A DNA stretch of 64,000 bases from Dicyema japonicum (taxonomy: Eukaryota > Dicyemida > Rhombozoa > Dicyemidae). Within the stretch, counting starts at the first letter, position 1. Each line of letters opens with the position of its first letter. Of this stretch, positions 20,440 through 31,964 are shown piece by piece. The notes beneath the pieces are model-generated. The model searched no databases, had not been told where the DNA came from, and worked only from the letters and a program-made list of their open reading frames with translations. Location of the stretch: positions 1,078,030 to 1,142,029 of the forward strand of contig RDEW01000004.1 in NCBI GenBank assembly GCA_011109175.1. The letters are read 5' to 3'. The translations under genes were made by a program, and so were the position numbers.

Positions 20440-22418
20440 CTACTGTTATGTGGGGATCTTAATGCACGACATCCAGTTTGGCTCACTTCCCAATCCTCTG
20501 ACAACCGAGGAGAACTCATTGCAAATTATCTCCCTGACCTGATTATACTGAACAACCCTAACTCACATACGAGGACCCCATTAAGGAGACTGATAGCTGC
20601 ACATCCCCGACTTAACACTATGCTCACCTTCTCTGGCTGGACTCATTTCCTGGAACGTCTTTTACGGCTTCTCCAGTGACCACAATCCAATCCTTCTAAA
20701 ACTGAGAGGTCTTCGACGATACAGGAGACGGCCGGCGGAATCAAAAAGATTCAAGGATTATACGAAGGTTGACTGATCTGGTTTCAGTAACCTTGTGGAT
20801 AAATTCTTGCCCCAGAGATTATCCTCCCCAATACGCTCTATTGATGAGGCCGCAGAAATTATCAGCGCTGCCATTCAGAAAGCTGACCATATTTTTATTC
20901 CCATATCGTCATATAAGAAGTTTATTTCTACCCTCAGATCTTATACAATAAGTCTTATAAAACAAAGAGACCGGCTGAAGAGATGCCATCTGTTGGACAT
21001 GAAGTCTTTGACAGCCTTCAGACAACTGAATAAAAGGATCTTTCAGAGCATAAAAGAACAAAAGGACAAGAGATGGCAGCATCTAGTTAACCACCTCGAC
21101 AGGAAAAGTACATCCCGACATTTCTGGAAAACTCTTAAACAAGTCAAGTCGGAGCTGGATGATGCAGACGGAACCGGAAAGTCTTCTCCTGAACACTACA
21201 TCCTAACACCCTTATGAAACATTACGCTGGAATTAGCTTCATACCATTCTCGAAACACCTGGACATTAAGGTGCGTGCCCATAAACCGAAGAAGGAACCT
21301 TACCACGAACTATTCACAGATGACCAAGTCTTGGATGTGATCACCAGATTAAAGAGCTCACGGGCGTGCGGGCCTGACAAAGTATCTTCTATTCACCTAA
21401 AACACCTAAGCCACTACGCAATTGGCTACATCACGCAAATATACATTCTGTCCATTAACTATAATATTATTCCCAAGATTTGGAAGAATTCTATCATCAG
21501 ACCGATATTGAAAAATGGGAAACCAGAGACAGAACCTGCATCCTACAGGCCTATTTCCGTTACCAGCACACTGTCAAATTGGCAACTTTATCGCAGTTCA
21601 TTGCCGACGGTTTTAACACCCATCCTCCGCCTCACAAACGCACAATCTTGGTTTCTATTGACATCAACAAAGCCTTTGACACTGTTTCGAGGAAAATCCT
21701 GGTTGGAAAAATATTTTCTACTAATATTCGTCCGAATGTGAAATTATGGCTGGCCAACTTTTTGTCTGGAAGACGTGGAAGAGTAGTCAGTGGTGATCTC
21801 AGATCTAGATCACGATTACTACCGAACGGGGTACCCCAGGGGTCTCCACTTTCACCAATTCTATTCAACCTATTCCTACACGACCTACCTAATGATGGAG
21901 ACGAAGATTCCCTGCTATTATCCTACGCAAACGATGTAGTCATTGCAATACGGAACCGCTCGACGCATGTCGCATCCCTTAAAACTCAGACAAAATTGAA
22001 CACTCTCCACGATTGGATTGTTGGCAATCGACTAACGATTTCTGCAACTAAGTCTATCTGTTCCACTTTCACGTCGGACCGTCGTTCCAAGGATGAACCG
22101 AGTCTTTTTATTGGTCCCACTCGGATTCCAGTGACAAGGTCCCCCACTGTCCTTGGAGTCAAGTACGACAGCCTTCTCAATTTCAACTCCCACGCAACAG
22201 ACATGATTACCAGGGGCCTCCAGAAAGTTAATGTTATACGCGCCCTTGTTCGGAGGACCACGAGGAACATGGATTTTTCCGTTTCTACCTCTCCCAACAA
22301 ACAATCGCGCCTGCCGTTGAGTATGCCTCCGTTGCATGGAGATTCGGGTATCGGAGTCTATGGTCCAAAGAATCAACTCGATATACCGGAAAACAATCAG
22401 TATGCTAAGCCCACGTAA
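20440..22418 (+). pseudogene. LINE endonuclease C-terminal part and reverse transcriptase, frameshifted
   Basis: Pieces in three frames: endonuclease block GDLNARHPVW (20450-20490); linker (20795-21210); RT with SSRACGPDKVSSIHLKHL and PASYRPISVTSTLS (21350-21580), SIDINKAFDTVSRK (21655-21700), LPNGVPQGSPLSPILFNLF (21820-21875) and the catalytic box read as SYANDVV (21920-21940). The second catalytic Asp of Y-A-D-D is therefore Asn, which alone would disable polymerase activity. The region ends in fragments of the C-terminal domain near 22418-22660. Confidence 0.75.
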
Positions 22419-22854
22419 TGGATCAACAGTCGACCCACTACTCATGGAAGCTAAGATCCGTAGTCGTGGCTCCGGATTTCTTCGCGTCTGTGAGAAGATG
22501 GAAATCCGCTTCGCCTGATCCTTCCATGGTAAGAGAAAACCGATTGGATAAGAAATTCCCCTCCCCGATCGGATTCCTCTGCAAGACCGAGAGAAGGCTC
22601 TTCCGGAAAGTAGTGGGGACGATGGAAGATCACAGACGTCGAATGGCACAAGTGATTGCGAGGACTGGGATCACCTAACTGTTTGACTCTTTTGTCTTTC
22701 TTTCTCGGTGTTCCCGGGGTTATTAAAATAAATAAATAGAACAAACCTCTCTATATAGGTTGAGGTGGTGACGACACCTCTATTGCACTATGTCTTATTC
22801 GTATTTCTTACCAACTTCTCCGTTCACTAGGGATCTTTCAATTATTAACCTAAT

Positions 22855-25585
22855 AATAATTTTAGCTTGGCGTTATGTGTTCTACCAATTCAAAAGGATT
22901 TGGAAACTCCCAGGGGGCACCTAATGCCACCGAAAAAGGACCGATAGACCCCATCCTCCTGGGGACATTCTCGTCCCCGGGCGATGCATTTTACAGAAGA
23001 TCGAACCTTCCCGGAAGAAATCCTCAGCCCATCGAAGAGAAAAACACTTTACGGCTCTCCAGCTTAACATAAATGGAATTAAAGGAAAAATCAGGAAACT
23101 CTGCTCACTCCTGGCTTATCAAGAGATTAACGTTGCGATGATTCAAGAGACCAAACTCTCTTTTAATGACCCTACCTCTACATTCCCAGGATACAAAGCT
23201 ATGAGGAAGGACCGAAAAGAAAAAAGAGGTGGAGGTCTGCTCACTCTATTCAAAAAGAACTTGAAATGCAGAGACATCTATTCGGAAATGAGGAAACTTG
23301 TTGGGGATGATGATGTAACAGAAATAATTGGAATCTCGCTCTGGACAACGGAAGGAAGACTATGCCTTGTAATATCTACGTTCCGCCTCCTGGTTCCTGT
23401 CCGAAGAGCTGTGTTATGCCAAACCTATCAAGACTGTCTTCCTTCGATGAAATCATCATCGGCGGGGATTTGAATGCGAAGCATCCATTATGGCTGTCAA
23501 CTCAACTAGCTGACATGAGAGGGAAATTATTATTATCGCAAACGGACTCCCTAACGATGTTGAATGATCCATCGAGAATTACAAGGACACCACTGAGAGA
23601 GACAGATAAACCTACCTCTCCGGACGTAACACTCTGCTCATCGTCGCTTTCATCAAAAATTGATTGGTCAGTCCTCTACGAAACAAGAAGCGACCATAAT
23701 CCGATTGTGCTGAAGATCAAAAGAAAGGCCAACGTGAGAAGAATTCCTAGTAGCTACAATTACAAATGTGCTAACTGGAAATTGTATTGTGAAATCTCAT
23801 AAAATGAAGAATTGTTACTTGGATAGCTTTAGTTCTCTGGAGAATGCCATCAGCTACTTTACCCAAATAATCTTGGAAGCTAGATCAAGGGCTATACCCA
23901 AACATTACTTAAATTCGTCAAGTGGTCTAGGGAAGACGGCCTTGATTAAAGAAAGAAATCGGCTTAAAAAATCTAACCGGATAACCTTGGATATGAAACT
24001 CCGGATCAGAACATTGAATAATGAAATAAAGGCAAAAGAGCTCAAGACCCAGAGGTCGAAGTGGAATCGTGTGCTTACAATGGTGATTAGAAATCGCACT
24101 ACGGGAGAGGTGTTGAAAGCTATTCTAAATGCGGCAAAAGGCGATGAAGTTTCAACAGAAAAGGCTTATGTTCAAAGTGATGTAAACAACTTAATAAAAT
24201 TCTATACTAAAATTTCACACAAAGAGAACATGAAGTCTGATACACTTCCATCACGCAGGAAACTTAAGATAATATCAGAACCACTCTTCTTTTGTGAGAG
24301 AGAGGTGAGGGATACAATACATTCCGTAAAAACGACATACTCCCACGGACCAGATAAAATTCCTGTTATCTTATTAAAAAATCTTGGAGACGGAGGAATC
24401 ACTTTCATAACATCGATATTCAACTATTCAATTAATCAGAATGTGATACCGTTGTTATGGAAACAGGCTCTAATACGGCCACTACTGAAACCAGGAAGAT
24501 CGAGAGAGGACCCAGCATCTTTTAGACCGGTGTCACTGCTATGTTCAATGTCAAAAATTCTGGAGAGGCTTGTGCTCGGGAGAATAAAAAATTTTTACAG
24601 AAAAGAATTTTCAACATGGATTCAAAAATGAGAGATCCACGTCTACATACTTGCAATAAGAAATAACTCAAACAGAAGTGCTCGACGAGAACGAAATCGT
24701 CATTCTTTGTGGAAAATTATTGATGCTAATCGACATACATAAGGCTTTTGACTCAGTCTCGAGGAAGATTCTATCAAGAAAAATATTTCAATCGGAGATC
24801 CCAGGGAAGCTAAATCATTAACTTCTAAAGATTAACTTTCTAAGTGGACGAAGGGGACGTGTTTACCTCGGAGGTCTGAAATCAATCTCACGGCTCCTCC
24901 CTAACGGAGTCCTTCAAGAATCGCCTTTATCCCCTGCTCTGTAACCTTTTTCTGGCTGATATCCCGAGTCTTGAATCTGATAATGATGTTCTACTATCCT
25001 ATGCGGATGATATTGTGTCGGCTTAGCGAGATCAGAACATCCAGAGGGCCACAGAAAGAATACAAATTAACCTGGAAAGGCTTAATGCCTGGATAATGGA
25101 AAACCGGCTCGTGGTGAATGCAGAGAAGTCGTCTACGTCACTATTTACTTCGGACAAAAGATTGGAAAGGAAGACAGTCACCTTGAAGTTAAACAAGGTC
25201 GGCATCTCTTTCCACAGATGTCAAAGGATCTTGGTGTGACACTTGATATGCATCTCTGTTTAACATCTCACGTAGAAAACATTCTATTGAAATGCGGGAA
25301 GAAACTGAACGTATTAAAAAGTTTATCGGGAATATGGAAGAGTGGTACTCACCCAGTCTTGATGAACGTATACAAACAATACATCGAGCCATGTTTCTCA
25401 TATGCATGCGCCTCGTGGGGTCCGTCCATATCTTAGACAAATATGAGGAAAATTGAGGAAATGCAAAAGAGGGCTTACAGAGCAACGGAGCGTTGGATTT
25501 GTGAAGATCATCGACCCAGACCTACGCTTCTGGATGCCCTTATGAGACTAGACTCCAGATCACGGGAAGTTGGTCTTATGCCCAA
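22855..25585 (+). mobile_element. Second 2A-type LINE copy, decayed
   Basis: Begins ~115 bp after the first copy. The leader resembles that at 19838 (GGCGTTATGTG). At the place of the 2A motif only a remnant ending NPQP can be read, so skipping is not expected. Endonuclease: LNINGIKGK, MIQETKLS, GGDLNAKHPLW, SDHNPIVLK. RT: SHGPDKIPVILLKNLG, ASFRPVSLLCSMSKILERL, then after an interruption IDIHKAFDSVSRK and YADDIVSA. C-terminus: LGVTLDMHLCLTSHVENIL, YIEPCFSYACASWGP, KRAYRATERW. Multiple stops and frameshifts. It is joined at about 25585 to a hAT relic and lacks its own 3' tail. Confidence 0.75.
24655..24729 (+). repeat. Tigger-like fragment inside the LINE
   Basis: A 75-bp block nearly identical to 31569-31661 within the Tigger/jerky-like element, except that ~20 bp of the latter is missing here. 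It interrupts the LINE RT between the SKILERL block and the IDIHKAFDS block. Confidence 0.7.
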
Positions 25586-27376
25586 TATGGATTTACCCAA
25601 AATACTGGATCTGACAACGTCAATAAAGCTCAGTGTGTGATATGCGACGTCATAATGGGAAACAACTCTTTGAAGCCGTCACAATTAAAAAGACATAAGG
25701 AAAAAACTCACCCACAAAATGTTGATACTGTCGAAAGTTTTATTGCAAAGACAACTAAATATGATAAATCTGGAAAACTTAGTAATTTCGGATTTAGACC
25801 AATAGATAACCCATGTCTGCTAGCTTCATATGAGGTATTAATAATTAAAGAATTTATTTTAGATATCCTTAATTATTGCCAAAAACAAAGTATTTCACTC
25901 TTCTGGAGAAAATTTAATAAACCCTGCCGCATTGACAATGGCAAGAATATTGCGATAAAGATGCCGTACAAAAATTTAAAAATGTACCTTTATCTAATGA
26001 CACGATTACGAATACGAGACATGTCTTGTAATGCTTTGGAACAACTTGTTATGAAAATAAAGCCCATGCAGAATTAGTATACAATTGGATGAATCTACCC
26101 ATATAACATCTATAAATCAGTTGGTTGCATTTGTTCGTTTTGTCGACATGGAATCTATTCATGACGAGTTTTTATTTTGTTTGGAATTAACTGCAAGAAC
26201 AACAGCTAATGATATTTTTGATTTGTTTTCTGGTTTCTTACGTGACAATTGTATTCACTGGGATAAAGCTATGATAGGACATGTAATTACGAAACATTGC
26301 GTCATTCATAAATATGCACTCGCTACAAAAACTCTGCCATTTGAGCTAAAAATGTACTTGATTCAACAGTCAAGATTGTGAATTTGATTCGAGGTAGAGC
26401 TAATACTCTGTGAAGAATTAGGAACATTCAGTGCTTTTATTTCATACTGAAGTACGTTGATTATCAAGAGGTAAAATACGGGTTGCCGAGCTGTCCATTA
26501 GTTTATTTTTACGAGATATTGGGTCGACCGAATTTGCCGATTTATTTAACAACGATATTGTCATGCTTAAACTATATTATCTGACATATTTAGTATTTTT
26601 AATGAATTAAACTCACTACAAGGTATTTTTATTAATTATTTTGCCGTATAGGCACTCCATTTAACGTGACATCAATTGTTTGCGTTCCCATAATTCTTCC
26701 AACATTGAAGCTATGAAAAATGTCTGCGTTTAAAGAAAAATTGTCACTATGGAGGAGAAAAATACGAAATAACAACGCTTCAATGTTTCCGATGGTAGAA
26801 AATAAGATTGGTTTTCTTCTTTGATTATTGATCATCTCGAAAATAAAATTGGGGATTAGTTCCCAGTTACTGAACCAATTACGACTTGGATAATACACCC
26901 TTTTATTCCGGAAACCAATAAATTAATTTACAACGGCCAAGAAATTTAAGAAATTGATTTCCAAGAACAGTTGATTGAATTGCTAAATTCGCAGTTTTGC
27001 AAGTTGACATTTAATTCGTTTTCGATTATGGAATTCTGTTATTAATGAATATCCAATCTTAAGTAAAAATGCACTGGAAGTGATATTACCTTTCCAACCA
27101 CTTATTTATGTGAAATGGCAATGTCTTGTTATTCTGAAAAGTAAAGTTCGCAACCGACTTAAGGTGGAAGACGATATGAGAATGGCACTTACCAACATTG
27201 TTCCAAAAATTGAACAGCTAGTTTCTGAAAAGCAGGATCAAAAATCACACTAACTCTAAATATTATGATTTTTTTAATTTTGTTAGTTTTTTATTAAATT
27301 GTTTTGCTACATGTGGTCCCCAGAAAAATTCAACAGACTAAAGTGGTCCCCGGTCAAAAAAGGTTAAGAAACACTG
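25586..27376 (+). mobile_element. hAT transposase relic (ZBED5/SCAND3-like), 5' truncated
   Basis: Reads first as a BED-type zinc finger: an AQCVICDV block, then SLKPSQLKRHKEKTHP at ~25685-25715. A catalytic-core region follows (DESTHITSINQLVAFVRFVD at 26087-26145 and CIHWDKAM near 26255). Last comes the C-terminal hAT dimerisation end, RNRLKVEDDMRMAL ... IVPKIEQLVSEKQ, stopping near 27252. Many stops lie between these blocks. The right end, AAAAAGGTTAAGAAACACTG (to 27376), is a typical hAT terminal inverted repeat; the matching left end is missing, since the relic joins LINE sequence at ~25585. Confidence 0.75.
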
Positions 27377-27765
27377 ATCTACAAACAGTATATAGATCCA
27401 ACATTAGACTATGCATGTGCTGCGTGGGGATCTAACCTGGCGGCAACGAACCTAATAAAAATTCAAGAGATCCAGTCAAAAGCAGTAAATTTACTGGAAA
27501 AATATACGGATAAAGAAATTGACCCCAGAACACTCGAGTCTATCATAGAGGAAACTGGAAGCAATTTCAGAATAGGAGGGAAATAAGACCCCCGTCCGTA
27601 TAGAAAATGTGGGGTCACGGTCGAAGCATCGAGAAAAGATGGCTCTAAGGAACGGGGATTACCTAAATATTAGATTATTGAGAGATGCCGGGATCACCTG
27701 AATACTAGTTAGTGATTAAGACGGTCTTTCTTAGGCTTAAATAATAATAATAATTCTCAGACAAA
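27377..27765 (+). mobile_element. 2A-type LINE 3' relic
   Basis: Starts directly after the hAT end with IYKQYIDPTLDYACAAWGS, the conserved C-terminal block of this LINE group, continues IKIQEIQSKAVNLLEKYTD, and ends with GGGATCACCTGAATACTAG and an AATAATAATAATAA tail. Confidence 0.65.
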
Positions 27766-27769
27766 CAGG

Positions 27770-28960
27770 TCTCAGTGGTTATCGCCGGATTAAAAAACTC
27801 ACGGGGCTGCGGCCCTGACAAAGTATCTTCGATTCACCTGAAACATCTAAGCAAAACGCATTTGGTTACCTCACGCAATTATTTAACCTGTCTATTGACT
27901 AGGATATTATTCACAAGATTTGGAAGAACTCTGTTATCAAATCAGTTTTGAAGGCTAGAAAACCGGAGAGAACAAGCTTCATACAGGCCAATCTCCCAAG
28001 CACATTATCAAAACTTCTTGAAAACTGGTGCTATCCGCCATTACGCAGGACCTCCCTCTAGTGGCTTTCCAACACGGTCTTAGTCCTGGAAGATCCTGCA
28101 CCACCCAATTAACCACATTATCCCAATTCATTGTCGATAGATTTAATGCTACCCCACAACACATGCAAACCACAATGGTCTCCATCGACATAAACAAGAC
28201 TTTCGACACAGTCCCGAGGAAGCTTCTTATTGGTAAGATTTTTGATTAGAAAGTTTGTTCAAAAATCTGTGGCTAGCTAATTTTCTTTCTGAACAACGTG
28301 GGAGAGTCGTATGCGGTCATTTTAGATCAAGATAACGATTACTGCCTAACAGAGCACTCCAAGGTTCTCCGCTTTCTCCGACCCTTTTCAACTTTTCCTC
28401 CTCGACCTTCTAAATTAAGAGGACGAAAATTTTTTGTTATTTTCCTACGCAGACGACTTAATAATTTCAAAACGAAATCGATCGACGAAAATTGCAACTG
28501 CTAGTGCCCAGGCAGGACTGAGCACCGTATACGATTGGTTTACTGCCGGCTAACGATTCTGCCGAAAAATCAATATGTACGCCTTTCACCTCAGACCGTC
28601 GTTCAAAAGAAGATCCAAGAATTTTCATTGATCTTGTACAAGTAAAAAGGTCTCCCTCAATTCTTTGATTAATGTTCGACATGCTGTTGAATTTTAAATC
28701 CCATGCGAAGAAAGTCCTCACTAAATGCCTGCAGAAGTTTAACGTTGTACACCCGCTTGTCCGGAAGACTTCTTTGAATTTGGATGCTTCTGTTGGGAAA
28801 ACTCTACAATCGCAGGGATGAGATAAAACGGTAGTGGGAACAATGGGAGACTACAAAAGTTGGATGGCGCAGTTGATTACGAAAACTGGGATTACCTAAC
28901 TGTTTGACGTTTTTTTTCTGTCTTTCTTTTTGGTGATCCCGGAATTTTAAATAATACTCA
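27770..28960 (+). mobile_element. 2A-type LINE 3' half, decayed
   Basis: RT pieces similar to the copy at 19834: GCGPDKVSSIHLKHLS (27810-27855), SIDINKTFDTVPRKLLIGKIF (28180-28245), and a shifted SYADDL-like box near 28445. The tail hairpin GGGATTACC (28888-28896) / GGTGATCCC (28932-28940) pairs with one G-U. Broken by several frameshifts. Confidence 0.65.
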
Positions 28961-30080
28961 ATCATTCCTTCTGCAAAAAGCATTGTAAAATATGGATGAG
29001 CACTGCATAAATCTCGTGTTCTCGTTGAGGACTACCGGAGCACATAAATGGTTTAATGTCGCATAACGATTACTGTGTTAATAAGGTCAGCTTTATTAAC
29101 TTTTTTATTTTTTAAAAGAGATTGTGAAGAAAGTCAGTGAGAGGTAGGAGACTAATTGGCAAAGAGTAAAAAACTACTTTGAGGACTAAAAAACCGTTTC
29201 AAAAATGTGATCACAAACTCTGAGATAACGTAGTTAAGTGATGATTCGAAAACAACAAAAATGATAAAAAATAATGAAATATTATGCAAGTGCCAGCTAT
29301 TATAGCGTATAAGTGATCCGAAGGTTCCCAATTGCCTTTCATAATTCAAAACGTGACTCACGAGAATACTTATCATAATTCAACAGTTATGTTGAGGCAC
29401 TAGTGGAGATAATCCGTTTTCATCTAAAATTGATAATTACGATTTTTGGAAACGATCAAGCAACTTAATACTAAAACAGGGGCAAAAATTCACGAAAACA
29501 TGTGGATGCAGATATTCCCAGCCTTTAGTAAAGTGACCCATCTTGATTCGTTCCTTGCGTCAATATCAGTGATTTAACTGTACTCCACTACAATGTAGGA
29601 CCCACTTTTTAGTTAAAAACAGATCCTTAGTTTTCCTCTACATGGAATCATTCAATCTGTATTTTCACATTCAACATTGTGTAGCTGTGGAAAATGTGTT
29701 CTCTGACTTTAAGAGTATAATGTTAATAACAAGAAATTACAGATTTGATCCCCATTTGCCTTTAGAGCTCGAAAAAGTTTCTACCTGTTAAAGACACGTG
29801 CAATAATGGTTTAGTTTTCACTCAGGCAGATTTCAAACTTTCCTTAGATTAGCTGACTGAGAGCAGTCTTTACTCGAAAATGACTCTGTTAGGTCGGAAT
29901 AATCATTTTATTATAGTACATAAAAAGACTAAGAAATTAAAAATTTTCAAAAAATCAAATAGTAGTCGTTTAATTTAAAGTTTTCCATACGCATATACAA
30001 GCAAATGGCAGAGTTGGAAAAATCATCACTGGGGGAGAAACGAAGACACTTTAATAAAGTAATACTTCGGATAGTTCTTT
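28961..30080. other. No confident gene
   Basis: AT-rich. A 75-codon minus-strand frame at 29152-29376 and a ~50-codon plus-strand frame from 29641 (MESFNLYFHIQHC...) have no recognisable domain. Confidence 0.35.
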
Positions 30081-30084
30081 ATTT

Positions 30085-30400
30085 ATTATTTATTAACCCC
30101 GGATACACCGAGAAAGAAGTTAAAGTAAACAACTAATTAAGTGTATCCACTTCCACAGAGTCCGTCCTGAATCAGCATAAAAGGAAAAAGACATCCATAC
30201 TTGCAGTTATGGAAACCTTTCAGTGGAGTGGAGGAGAGCAAATGATCCTTTTTTCGTGCCGGCCAGGAAACTGGGCGCCACTTGGACAGGTGGATCAAAT
30301 GACGCCACTCTAATAGGAAGAGAGAGGAAAAACAGACAAACAAACATAAAACTTAAACCAATTAGCCACGCAGCACCACATGGCGCCACGAGGCGTAATT
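30085..30400 (-). mobile_element. Short non-autonomous LINE-ended element, copy 1
   Basis: Minus-strand copy of the ~280-bp element also found at 45150-45430. It has a 5' part with GGCGCCATGTGGTG and a GAGTGGCGTCATTTGATCC box, a middle with GGCACGAAAAAAGGATC and CTTTTATGCTGATTC, and the 3' hairpin GGATACAC/GTGTATCC (arms 30141-30148 and 30101-30108) followed by GGGGTTAATAAATAAAT. The GTCATGTG...ACGAAAAAG region resembles the leader of the 2A LINE at 19840-19905. Confidence 0.7.
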
Positions 30401-30501
30401 TCTTTTCGATGATAAAAATTAAATTGAGTAAAACTGAGGATTTTAGTATTTTAATGGTTCTTAAAACGTTAGAATACTGAAGGTTGAGGATATTTTTATT
30501 A

Positions 30502-31804
30502 CAGTAAACCTCATTAATCGAACTTCAATAATCCGAATTTTTTGATGATTAGCAAAATTTTTACAGTTTCCTTACAAACAGGCTTTAATAAACAGAAACT
30601 TCATAATCCGAAAGACATTTATTTTAAATTTCGGATTAATTTATTTTGTTTTTATCATACATTCAGATGAATTTAAATTTTAAATCTAACAGTACCTAAT
30701 TGTTAGAAAAAAGTAATATTTGTGACTCTCAGAGAATTATCCCATATCTGTGAAATAAAAATGAACCCTTATTTTGGAATTTCAGAAATTCTAAAAAAAC
30801 CGTGAAAGTAGGAAAACTGAAAATACGATTAACAAGTCGTCATCAAATTGGATGAAATTAATGGTTTTATACTGAAGATATCATCATTTCATAAGTTAAA
30901 GTATTTTGTGTAAAGCATGGAATCAATGATTTTGAAGTTAGTAAAGGCTACACAGATTTAAAAGAAAATTTAATTTAAACTACAAGTTCTTCACGGAGAA
31001 GCTACATCTTAACACAATATGAAATTAATTTGAATAGACAAATATGATTATTTAAAAGAAGTTAACCACGACGTGTTGTAAAAATGGATAAAACTATACT
31101 CTTTTTTCAATCTTAATTTTAAATTTCATCTAAAAGATAGAAATGGCATAAAGCAATCAAAAGTAGGATTACTATAGCTCTTTGTGCTAATGAAATGGAA
31201 CAATAAAAATTAATCCTTTTTATTGGCCATTATAAAAGACCAAGATTTAGAACGAATTTTTTTGAAAAATGAAATTTTATTCTTACCAAAAACACAACTT
31301 CACATCTTCAACCATGGATGCAGGCATAATCAAAAACTTTAAGCATTATTATAGAAAAGACTTATTTGGATTATATACCCTTGATTTGGAAAAATATTTT
31401 TTGTGAATTTACGGAAAGCCATCATTATCTGACACACGAAGTAAAAGAAGACCATAAAAATTGTTTCAAAAAGACTGAGGCAATTAAATGTCTTGATTAA
31501 TTTGCTAATGTAGATATAATGCAAAATCCTGTTTTGAATGGGTATCGAAAGAACAGAACTTGTTAATGAATAAGAAATAACTTAAACAGAAGTGCTCGAC
31601 GAGAACGAAATCGTCATTCTTTGTGGAGATTATAATGTCGACAAAGAAATTATTGATGCTAAAATGGAGAGATTATTATTATATGTGAGTACATTAATAT
31701 TAACTGCAATGAAATTAATATATTTATTCCCTTCGCAATCCTAAAACTTTCACAATCCGAAAGACATCCAAACTTTTTTAGTTAGGATTAATGAGGGTTT
31801 ACTG
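30502..31804 (+). mobile_element. Tigger/jerky-like Tc1-mariner superfamily element, inactive
   Basis: Terminal inverted repeats: CAGTAAACCTCATTAAT at 30502 and GGATTAATGAGGGTTTACTG ending at 31804, both flanked by TA, the expected target duplication. Inside, the plus strand keeps broken pieces of a jerky/Tigger DDE transposase: FCVKHGINDFEVSKGY near 30910, ILFFNLNFKFHLKD near 31095, and a degenerate region near 31270-31340 that aligns with the conserved NTTSHLQPMDAG block. The rest is full of stops. Confidence 0.7.
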
Positions 31805-31964
31805 TACATATATCGTTGTTTTTGGAAATAAATTTTCAATTAAATAACATTTTTGTTGTAGAAGTAGTATATTGTCAGATTTTTAAAATATAAAGCGAAT
31901 AGTTGATTTGAGATGTCGCCCTATTGGTCTAATCACATAATGCCTTCACTCTCAAAGCCATTCA

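Larger units (their letters stand above)
19834..22739 (+). mobile_element. 2A-peptide LINE (endonuclease + RT), end-to-end copy, inactivated
   Basis: Bounded by an 11-bp direct repeat AACAAACCTCT (19823-19833 and 22740-22750), which I take as the target-site duplication, so both ends are probably original. Contents: leader, an N-terminal 2A-type peptide, apurinic-type endonuclease, RT, and a 3' tail (GGGATCACC 22667-22675, GGTGTTCCC 22707-22715, CGGGGTTATT, then AAATAAATAAAT). Frameshifts near 20300, 20680, 21190 and 21560 break the polyprotein, so it cannot make a working enzyme. Confidence 0.8.
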
